In this document: in pieces, positions 1-9,179 of the stretch | Position numbering within the stretch: the first letter of the stretch is position 1 | Layout: each line of letters starts with the position of its first letter | Assembly (NCBI GenBank): GCA_009733775.1 | Contig: WOGZ01000313.1 | Location: forward strand, 1-38,332 | Length of the DNA stretch: 38,332 nucleotides | Source: Alectoria sarmentosa | Taxonomy: Eukaryota > Ascomycota > Lecanoromycetes > Lecanorales > Parmeliaceae | Reading direction: 5' to 3' | Translations under genes and position numbers: made by a program | The notes under the pieces: model-generated | Seen by the model: only the letters and a program-made list of their open reading frames with translations | Databases searched by the model: none | Told to the model about the DNA's origin: nothing

Positions 1-3000
1 TAATAAATTCTTTTCTTAAATGTTCGTTTAAATATTTCTTAATTTATTCGAATTTATAATCTAATAATAAATAAATTCAACTTTTAAATAATATATTTTT
101 ATTTACTCTTTTAACGAATTTCAATTTATAATTATAAAAACGATATAAAAATAATATATTCGCTTATAATTTATTAAAAATATTTACGTAATTATAATAA
201 TTTATAAATAACTTATTAAATATCTTTTATAATAAAAGAATTTCAACATTATTGATTTAAATATTCTTTAATATATAAAATTTATAACATTTTTTATATT
301 TGATTTCGAAATCGCATAAATATAACTTATTAATTAATATACGATTATTTCGTTACAATTATAATATAACCTCGAAAAATTTATTAAAAATATCGTAAAT
401 TTTATTTATTATTAAAGAAAAAAACTTATTTTTTTCATTTCGAATTAAATAATAACAAATTAATACGTTAAATTTAATAATATTAATAAAATTAAACTTT
501 TTAATTATTATTTTCTTAAATTTTTCAAATGTTAATATTAAATTTTTTCATTTAAAATGTTTTTGAAATAATTAATATCGAAATTATCTTCGTTTAATTC
601 ATTTTCAACAATAAATTTAAAAAATTATATAATAACAATTAATAATGTTATTAATAAAAACGATAAATTTTCAAATGTTAACGCCTTATTATTATTATAT
701 TTATATCGTTCAAATATAAATAATATCTTATTTTTAAATATATCGAAAACGACTTTATATTTATTTATTTATAACATTTCGAAAATTAAATCGTATTATT
801 TTAACGAAGCAATAAAAATAAAATAAGTTTTTTTTTTAAAATCTTATAATTTTAAAATGAATAATAGATAATAAATAATAAATTTTTTAAATAATCGCTT
901 ATCATATTTTTATAATAATTTTAACTTGAAAAAAAAAATAAAACTCGATTTATAAACGTTTATATATTTTAAATACGATAATTTCATTAATAACGATATA
1001 AACTTTAATGTATTCGCAATTTATAAAAAAATTCGTAAATGTTATTTATCGATTTTATAATAATAACGTAATTATTATTCGAAAAAATTGACGTGTTAAA
1101 AGATTATTTGAAATATTCGCTAAACACACGTTCGTATTATCTTTTATTATAATTTTAAAAAAGATCAATCTTTTCTCGAATTATTCGAAAAGTTTTCTTA
1201 AAAATTATATATATTATTTTCGTTATTATTATTCACTTTTATAATATATACTCGAATAATTTTTTATTTAATTAAAAACAATTGTATTTAATGTATTTAA
1301 ATTAATTATAATTATAATATATAAGATTTTTAACATCGACTTCGACTTTAACTTTAATAAATAAAATTAACATAATAAATTTCATAAATGTTGTTATAAT
1401 GCGAGTGATTTTTATTATTATTAAAATAATTAATTTTCTTGCTAAAAACATCGTTTTAAATATAAATATTTTAAACTTTTTTTCATATTTAACACGCTAA
1501 ATGTTATTTAATTTTTATAAATATTTTTTAATAAATATTAATTTGCTGAAACCTTCATATGCGTCTTAATTTTTTAATAAACCTTCACGAATTTTCAAGC
1601 GTAAATGTTATATTATATTATTTTTATCTTTATTAATAATTTAATCAAATCGAATAAAATCGACATAAATTTTATAAAAAATATAATTTCTTATTAAAGC
1701 GAATTATATTGTTATTTTTCATTATTTTATCGATTTAAATTTTTGTAAATATCGATTAAATCATTTATTATCTTTTTATAAAATTTATATAAATTCGAAT
1801 AATTTCTTAATCGACGTTTTATGATCTATTCTGAAACTTTTTTTTTTAATTACAAAATGATATAAATTAGCTTAAACTTAACAATAAAATATTAATCGTA
1901 ATTGATAATAAATTTATAATTTATTTTAAAAAATCAATCGTCTTATATAAGATTTTTTTCATTTATAAAATTAAAAAAATTAGAGAATTTAAAAGGCTTA
2001 AGCTTTTTAAAAGTCAATTTATTGAATTTTTTAATATAAAAATCTCTATCGATAATAATCATATCGAAATAATATTTGAATTTATCGTTATTATTTTGTA
2101 AATTCTTATATTATTTTATATATTATTTAAATATATCACGTTCGATACGAATATATTTAATTATTTTTAAATAATAATAAACTTCTTATTTAAATAAACT
2201 TAAAATTAAGTTAAATTGACGATACTTTATACGATATCGATGTTAATAACTTTCTTTTTACAATATTTAATAACAAAATAACGTTTTAATTTTTTATTTA
2301 AATTTAAAAGTTTATTATTAAATTAAATCGTTTTATATAATTAAATCGAAATATTTTATATATAATTAAAAAAATATATAAAAATTAAAAAATATTTCGA
2401 TAAGAAAAAAATTCTTTTAAAAAAAAATTATTTAAATACTTCGATAAAAATAATGTTAAGAAATATTATATTTAAAAAAAGTATAAAAATTGCTCGATTA
2501 ATATATTTAACAATTTTTTATATAATAAAGAAATTTATATTTATATTTAAATAATTATATAAAGATATTACTTAATCATTTATTTATTTAATTAAAATTT
2601 TATAAAAATAATATATTAATTAAATAACGTTCTTTTAATTTCGTTATTTATGTTAAAAATATTTATTTTATCGTTATCGACTTCGTGCGAAAAAAAACTT
2701 AATAATGCGAAATGAAAAAAAATCGACTTTAAAAGATTATAAAATCGTGATTTCTCATTCGATAATAATGTCGTAAAAGATTTAAATATTTTTAATAATA
2801 ATCTTTAAAACGATATAATTAATATTATTTTAACTTAAAAAATATAAAAGTAATAAATAATTATTTCTTTCGATTCGCTAATCAAACGAATATTTTAATA
2901 TTTTCTTTATATTCGTTATTGTTAACGAAGCGAATTATTATCTCGATGCGAATTATTCGAATTTTAATTATTATAAATAACTTAATTTAGAAATACGATG

Positions 3001-3592
3001 TTTTAATAATTTTTATATTTTAATAAAATCTTTATTAACACGAGTTTTTAAATTCGTTAATTAATACGAATAAAATAAATAAAATAACTTAATTATAATG
3101 TTAAAATTAATATAAAATTATATTATATAAATATATTAAATAAGATAATTAAGTGAAAAGAAAATATATATATAAAAAAAAGACATTTATATAAAAACAA
3201 ATATCTTTATTAAATCACGTTAAGCTTTATCGAATAATGTTTAAAAGATGTAATTTTAAAAAAAGTTAACTTTATTAAAAATGTAAAATACGTTTATAAT
3301 ATATATCGAAATTCTTTTTAATTTTATTATATAATTTAATTCTTCAAATGTCCTAAATTATAAATTCAATTTTAAGTAACATTTTTCTTAAATATTATAA
3401 TTGATTAATTTGTTTTATAAATATAAAATAATATATATACAATTTTTAAATAAATCGTTATATATTTATAAATAATAACGAAAAAGAAAATAAAATATTA
3501 TTTTTTAAATTTAATATAAATTTTATAAATTTTTAATTATAAATTTCGAATTATGCGACGTTTCGTTTATTTTTTAAAATTATATTAATAAT
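1..3592. other. RIP-degraded A/T-rich block, no genes
   Basis: Almost pure A/T with scattered CpG and very few CpA/TpG; no open frame of 60 codons or more exists on either strand. This is what RIP leaves of old repeats in Pezizomycotina. I see no gene, RNA gene or element ends that I can place here. It is probably old transposon sequence, but no family can be named by eye. Confidence 0.8.
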
Positions 3593-3743
3593 TATTAAGA
3601 AATAAGATTTAAATTATATATTTATAATATATATATAAGATGTATAAAAAATTTATATATTTACTTCGCAAATATATGCGATATTAAGTCGATTAACGAC
3701 GATTAAAATTAATTAATAATAAAAGATTTTTCGTATTGTAATA
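3593..3743 (-). mobile_element. Solo LTR copy (family A), reverse orientation
   Basis: The reverse complement of this 151-bp stretch aligns end to end with the LTR copies at 5896 and 6041, including the well-conserved core around TTTACTTCGCAAATATATGC. It starts TATTAAG and ends GTAATA on the + strand, matching RIP-altered TGTTAAG...GTAATA in the reverse copy. Differences from the other copies are mainly C/T and G/A. I see no clear target duplication around it and no second LTR in matching orientation, so it is a solo or partial copy. Confidence 0.7.
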
Positions 3744-5890
3744 ATATGCTCGTTAAAAACGAAAAAATTATTATTCTCGTATAATTATAATATTAATCAA
3801 TTAAAAAAATTTATTATTAATAACTATAAAATTTTTGATTTGCATTCTCATTTTTCTCGTATAAATTATAATTATTTAAAATAAAGTTAATTAAATATGC
3901 GTGGTTTTTGCTATTATTTATCGATATTTTAATAAAAAACGATAATTGTCTTTTTTATATAATTGCTGCGAAGGGGCGTTTCTTATTTTATTTATATAAC
4001 GAATTAATGCAAAATTATAAAAAGTAAACTTATTTTATTATAAACGCTATTGCGATTATCTTTAAATTAGCTTTATTTAAATAAGTATTTTATTATTTAT
4101 TTATTCGAGAAATTAACGTAATATAATAATAAAACGTAATTTCGATATATCGCGACGTAAATTAACGACGAATTAATTTTAAAGTAATGTTAATTAATTT
4201 TATATAAGCTTAAATTCGATTAATTTAATTAAATAAAGTATTTATTAAATAAATGTTCGAGAAAAGATAAATTTTACGTTTGTTAATAAAAACGTTTACT
4301 TTAATAATTACGATAATGTTATTAATATTCTCGTTTTAAATCGATTAATTAATATAATATATTATCGATTTAAATATAAATCGAAAAGATATAATATATT
4401 TTAAGAAATATATTATTTTAAATAATATCGTATCGTAAAATAATATAAATAAATCGAATTTAAATATTATATCTTTTGATAAATATAAAATAGATTTTAA
4501 TAAATATTATATTATAATATAATATATTCGTGAAACTATTTTACGAAATAATATATTTATAAAATATTTTATATTTTTATAACGAATAAAATAAGATAAT
4601 AAAATATGCGTAACTTTTAATTATTATTTTAATTCTCATTTTAATTAATACGATTACACGATTATATACGATTAATATAATTAATATAATTAACATAATT
4701 AACATAGTTAACATAATTAATATAATTAAAATTATTATTAATATATAATTAATATAACTATTAAATATATATAATTAACATAATTATTAAATATATAAAA
4801 TATTTACGTAAATTAAATTAATTAAAATAATAATTAAAATAATAATTAGAAAAATAAAATATTTTATAAATATATTATTTTATAAAATAAATTACTAAAA
4901 ACTTATATTATTTTAAAAATAATATAAATTAAAAAGTTTTAATTTCGTTTCGTATTATAATATAGTTAAAAAGCTTAAATCTTATATTATTTTATATTTT
5001 TTCGATTTATAAATTCAAATTCGCGTTTTATAAAAATTTCGTTTTAATTCGATTAATTCTATTAAATATTATATTAATTCGATTTACGAAAATATATAAT
5101 TAATACGTATTTAATATTATTTAAATGTTAATTAATTAAATTTTTGAATTTATTAACAAAAATATAAACGTTACGATAATTAACGTATTTATTAATATTA
5201 ATAATCAAATTATTTACAGTTTTCTACTTTAATTAATATTTCGAATCAAAATATTTCACTTTTTCAATTTATAATAAACGTGAAACTTTATGCGAAGACG
5301 AGTTTTTTAAGAGAAAAAGATTTAATTTTTCGATAATAAAGAGCGAAGTTGTTAAAATTATTTAATTTCGTAATATTAAAGTCGATTATAAAAGAAGAAA
5401 TTGCTATTAAATCGTATATAACATATTTCGAAATAAATATATTATATTATATATTTATTATTTTGAAAATTTTGAAAAAATTGAAAATAATAATAATATA
5501 TTAATTTATTAATTAATAATAATGTTAATTAGCTTTTCGTTATTTTCTTTATTATTTTCTTCTTTTTGTAATTCGATTATAATTTAACGATTTATTAAAA
5601 TTTTATTATAAGATTTTTAATTAACTAATAAAATTATAGCATATTAAATTATTTATTAAAAAAATTAATAATAATATTTAATGCGTAAATTATAATAACT
5701 TAATTACGTTACGAAAGCGCGAAGATTAATTATTAATATATAATTAATACGAGTTAAATAGTATATTATGCGTAAAAAAGCAAAATTTAAATTCAATTAT
5801 AATGTGTAAGTTAATTATTTCTTTTCTCGAGAAATTAATTATATATAATTTTGTTAAATTATTAATTTAGTAAAATATTTATTAAATAAA
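3744..5890. other. RIP-degraded A/T-rich block, no genes
   Basis: Composition and stop density are like the first block. Apart from the 9-bp tandem repeat near 4.7 kb I see nothing in it. Confidence 0.75.
4672..4725. repeat. 9-bp tandem repeat, six units
   Basis: Six contiguous units of the form TTAAYATAR (TTAATATAA or TTAACATAA, one TTAACATAG). Units differ only by transitions. It lies within A/T-rich DNA and has no visible coding role. Confidence 0.75.
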
Positions 5891-5895
5891 CACAA
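5891..5895. repeat. Target-site duplication, left copy (CACAA)
   Basis: The five bases directly before the first LTR are CACAA and recur directly after the second LTR at 6193-6197. Five-base duplications are typical of Gypsy/Copia integrase. Both copies keep CpA, so the site escaped RIP at these positions. Confidence 0.6.
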
Positions 5896-6040
5896 TATCA
5901 CGATACGTTAAACTTTCATTACTGAGCCGATTTTAATCGCCGCTAGCCGACTTAATATCGCACATATCTGCGAAGTAAATATATAAATTTTACACAATAC
6001 ACATTACACATATTATGAATATATGATTTAGATTTTATAT
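5896..6040 (+). mobile_element. LTR (family A), first of a tandem pair, 3' end lost
   Basis: Starts TATCACGATACGTTA, consistent with TGTCACGATACG before RIP. It runs 145 bp and stops a few bases short of the TTCTTAACA end seen in its neighbour, passing directly into the next LTR. Shared landmarks with the second copy include the GCGAAGTAAATATATAAATT core. Most differences between the two are transitions. This copy keeps more C/G (for example GAGCCG and CGCCGCTAGCC) than its partner, so it is the less mutated of the two. Confidence 0.75.
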
Positions 6041-6192
6041 TATTACGATACGTTAGACTTTTATTAATTAGTCGACTTTAATCGTCGCTAGTCAACTTAA
6101 CATCGCATATATTTACGAAGTAAATATATAAATTTTACATAATATACATTACACACATCATAAATATATAATTTAAATTTTATTTCTTAACA
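6041..6192 (+). mobile_element. LTR (family A), second of a tandem pair
   Basis: A 152-bp copy starting TATTACGATACGTTAG and ending TTTCTTAACA, so with RIP reversed it has the usual TG...CA ends. It is directly abutted by the preceding copy and followed by the CACAA duplication. Together the two LTRs look like one retrotransposon insertion that has lost its whole internal domain and the last few bases of its 5' LTR. Confidence 0.75.
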
Positions 6193-6197
6193 CACAA
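6193..6197. repeat. Target-site duplication, right copy (CACAA)
   Basis: Matches 5891-5895 exactly and follows the TTAACA terminus of the second LTR. The two copies bracket the LTR dimer and mark it as one integration event. Confidence 0.6.
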
Positions 6198-7584
6198 TTA
6201 TTAAATAAGATAAATATTTTTTTAATTTATATACGTAATAAATGTTAATAAAAACAACGAAAATAGCGCTCTGATTAATAATTAATATAATAAAAACTTT
6301 TTTATTTATATCGTAATATTATAATCTTTTAAAACGTTTTTTTAAAACGTGTTTAAAATAATTATTAAGTAAAAAGTCATATATTATAACGAATCGAAAC
6401 TTTCTTTTATGCATTTTTTTAATTTTTTTTAATTTTCTCGATGATTTATTTAAGAACTCTTAAAGTCGAATATATTTATATAATATTTTTATATATCAAA
6501 ATTGAAAGTTTTATTCGAATATTCGTTTAAAGATTTTTATAAAACGATTTCGTATTTTAATAAATTGCAAAATCGCTTAGAAAATAAAAATAAAAAATGT
6601 TTAAATAACGATAAATGATTATTTAATAATCTTTTTATTACGTCGATTATAAATGAAATCGCTTATAATTTTAATATCGTATTCGTTTATAAAATTTTAA
6701 ACGTTTTAAGTGTATATATAAAATATTAAACATTATACTCGTTATTACAATTTTTTCATTTAATTAATATTTAATATTTTTTTCGATATTATATCGCTTT
6801 AATAATCGTTCGATTTTGTAAAATCGATATTTAATAAATAAAATTTAAAATAACGTTTTAAGTTTTTTCGATAAAAGATATAAATTATATAAAAATATAA
6901 GAATAAAGATTTTTAAATCGATTTAAAGTTGATTTTAATTATGTTAAAAATATAATTGAATGTATACGCATATTATTAAATAATTTTAATTTATAAATTA
7001 AATTTTCGATTTTTTTAAATATTAAAAAAAAGTCGACTTTTTAATTAAAAAGTTTGAATTTAATATTTAAAATAAAATAATCGTGATATAATTAAAAATA
7101 TATTCGTGATCTCTTAATGAAATTTATAATTTAATAATTATTATCGTAACGTGTCTTAATTATAGCGTTAATAAAAACGATAATATCGTTAACTTTCTTT
7201 CGCTTAATAAGTCGAAATTAATTAAGATCTTTTAATAAAATTTTTATTAACAAATTCAAAATATCGCATATTTAAAAACTATAAACGAATTCGTTAAACG
7301 CGAAATTTATAAAAATAATATTGTTATTAAAAAATGCTTCAAAAAAAAGATAATATTATTATTTAATTATTTATTTCGATAATAAAATAAAATTTTAAGA
7401 CAATTTCGATTATTTAATTTATTCGTTCGAATTAATTATTTATTAAAAAATAATAAACGATGAAAATCGCTAAAATAATATTTAACTTTTGGAAAATAAC
7501 CTTTCAAAAAGCGCTTATAAACTTGAAATCACGATCATTAATAATCGTTATCGAAATTTCTTAATTATAAATTATTAAAATAAT
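6198..7584. other. RIP-degraded A/T-rich block
   Basis: No gene is visible. About 6440-6990 belongs to a dispersed repeat with a second copy near 29.4-29.9 kb (listed separately). The rest shows only RIP-type composition. Confidence 0.7.
6440..6990 (+). repeat. Dispersed repeat, copy 1 (RIP-diverged)
   Basis: Collinear with about 29400-29930 in the same orientation. Anchors: CGAATATTCGTTT after ATTGAAA (6501 versus 29461), ATCGCTTATA followed by TTTTAATATCG (near 6658 versus 29601), and TTGATTTTAATTAT near 6928 versus 29864. Spacing between anchors is kept within a couple of dozen bases. The boundaries are approximate and no coding sequence survives. It is presumably two copies of one transposon, family unknown. 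Confidence 0.6.
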
Positions 7585-7725
7585 TGTTACGAATTCCTCC
7601 GCGGGTTTTCGATTAAACTTAGCGTTTTAACATTGTAGAGACTTTTTTCATTGCAAGTCATTTATATTTTATAAACATATATAATTATTATTAAATTATA
7701 TCATAGTTATAGCTATTTCTTAACA
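7585..7725 (+). mobile_element. 5' LTR of the 9.2-kb element
   Basis: A 141-bp repeat starting TGTTACGAATTCC and ending CTTAACA. It keeps the canonical TG at its start and stretches such as CCTCCGCGGG. It is ungapped against the 3' LTR, and nearly every difference is C/T or G/A, distributed in both directions, as expected if both copies were hit independently by RIP. Confidence 0.8.
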
Positions 7726-8320
7726 AATAATAACAATATCGTAAAATTTTGTCGTTTTATTGCTTTCGCTCTCATATTAATTGCTTACATCTTTTATAAA
7801 ATCTTACATTATCTTAATATCAAATACGCTTCTATATTAATACTCACAATTTCACGAGTTTTTACACGATATCGTTTATACGCGATTCTTTTAATAAATC
7901 GATCGTTATGTTTTCAAAAAGAGATTTCAATAAGAGTCGTCAAATTACAATAAAATTAGAAAGTTTTAATAAAGAAAACGGCGGAGAAATAGGCGGAGAA
8001 GTCGTTTTCATTGTTAACACTATAAGTCATAACAATTCGTTATCGATAACTTTAATCTTAGATTTTTTATAAAAACAAATCATAAATTTTATAATTATGA
8101 TTTCAATTATGATAAACGCCAGACTTGAACAACGATTCGGAAATTTCAACACAAATCGTTAGCAAAGCAACTCTTTTCTCAACATTAAAATTTCTCAGCC
8201 GCATCAAAAATAATAATTATCTTACACTCTTTATAAACAATTTCATGTTTTAATCCTATAAGCGAAGAAAGTAAAATATTTTGATTCGAAATATTAAGAT
8301 GGCCGTCACACAAGTTTAAC
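7726..8320 (+). other. Retroelement leader, upstream part
   Basis: Follows the 5' LTR. It is less A/T-extreme than the flanks and contains a short imperfect duplication GGCGGAGAA-ATA-GGCGGAGAA near 7980-8000. A tRNA primer-binding site would be expected right after 7725, but the bases there are A/T-rich and I cannot match one. No open frame is credible. Confidence 0.45.
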
Positions 8321-8364
8321 ATTCGATATATATTCGATGATCATTCGATGTTCACCCGATGTTG
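8321..8364. repeat. 11-bp tandem repeat, four degenerate units
   Basis: Units ATTCGATATAT, ATTCGATGATC, ATTCGATGTTC and ACCCGATGTTG lie back to back. They resemble the 11-bp motif that makes up the arrays at 8829-8971 and 9088-9171 (CCGATGTCCAT and its complement), so the whole leader cluster seems to have grown from one 11-bp motif. Confidence 0.6.
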
Positions 8365-8531
8365 GTTTTCCATCAGATATACGATGGTTGAAAAGCCGCT
8401 GTACATTCTTAATAGGTTTTCAAACGGCTGTTCAGCGGCTGTCAAATCATCGTCAAACCGTTATCATTTAAGAAGGAGCATCACATACCCATAAGTCATC
8501 GCAATCACATTATCATGTCCATTGCAACGAA

Positions 8532-8809
8532 GTCATGACCGTACCCACCGCAGCCACATAGCCTTGGCCGTACCCATCGCAGCCACATAGCCATGACTGT
8601 ACCCACTGCAACCACATGATCATGACCGTACCCACTGCATCCACATGGTCATGGCCGTACCCACTGCATCCACATACCCATGGCCACTGCAACCACATGG
8701 TCATGACCGTACCCACTGCATCCACATACCCATGGCCACTGCAACCACATGGTCATGGCCGTACCCACTGCAACCACATGGTTATAGCCGTACCCACCGC
8801 AGTCACACA
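8532..8809. repeat. 29-bp minisatellite, ten units
   Basis: Ten units run without gaps: 8532, 8561, 8590, 8619, 8648, 8677, 8700, 8729, 8752 and 8781. Eight units are 29 bp, built on CATGACCGTACCCACTGC followed by an ACCACATG-type end. Units six and eight are 23 bp through the same 6-bp loss. Degenerate units extend left to about 8488 and a partial unit follows to about 8825. CpA and TpG are abundant, the opposite of the surrounding RIP blocks. Open frames appear on both strands only because the units lack stops; this is not coding. Confidence 0.9.
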
Positions 8810-8828
8810 ACCATGACCATACATGAAA

Positions 8829-8971
8829 ATCGGATGGACAGCGAATGAACATCGGATGGACAGCGAATGAACATCGGATGGACAGTGAATGAACATCGGA
8901 TTGATAGCGAATGAACATCGGATGGGCAGCGAATGAACATCGGATGGGTAGCGAATGAATATCGGATGGGC
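8829..8971. repeat. 22-bp minisatellite (dimer of 11-bp motifs)
   Basis: Six full 22-bp units from 8829 to 8960 (ATCGGATGGACAGCGAATGAAC and variants), then a partial unit to 8971. Each unit is itself two related 11-mers, CGGATGGACAG and CGAATGAACAT. Changes between units are nearly all transitions. The array runs straight into the left arm of the inverted repeat. Confidence 0.88.
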
Positions 8972-9103
8972 AGCGGCTGAGTAGCAGTTGCGCATCGACT
9001 GCTCAACCGCTGAGAATCGAATGGAAATCCATCATTTTTCGTTAAAACGATCATTCGATTCTCAGTAGTTGAGCAGCCGATGCGCAACTGCTGCTCAGCC
9101 GCT
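8972..9103. repeat. Inverted repeat, 52-bp arms, 28-bp loop
   Basis: Left arm 8972-9023 (from AGCGGCTGAGTAGCAGTTGC to GAATCGAATG) is the reverse complement of right arm 9052-9103 at 48 of 52 positions. The four mismatches (8982/9093, 8998/9077, 9008/9067, 9009/9066) are all transitions. The palindrome continues loosely outward into the 22-bp array on the left and the 11-bp array on the right, so a transcript or single strand could form a very long hairpin. Confidence 0.88.
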
Positions 9104-9171
9104 GCTCATCCGCTGCCCATCCGCTGCCCATCCGATGTACATCCGATGTCCATCCGATGTCCATCCGATGT
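9088..9171. repeat. 11-bp minisatellite, seven to eight units
   Basis: Units CTGCTGCTCAG, CCGCTGCTCAT, CCGCTGCCCAT (twice), CCGATGTACAT, CCGATGTCCAT (twice) and a partial CCGATGT follow one another. This is the complement of the motif in the 22-bp array to the left, so the two arrays are inverted copies around the hairpin. It overlaps the right arm of the inverted repeat. Confidence 0.85.
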
Positions 9172-9179
9172 AAGATTCA

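Noticed and set aside
8532..8809. Regular repeats that might suggest a CRISPR array
   Set aside because: Units are directly adjacent with no unique spacers, and the window is clearly from a eukaryote with spliceosomal introns.
8513..9087. Several open frames of 60-94 codons on both strands in the leader
   Set aside because: All are translations of the 29-, 22- and 11-bp tandem units, which happen to lack stops in several frames; they give low-complexity repeats and no start, stop or splice context of a gene.
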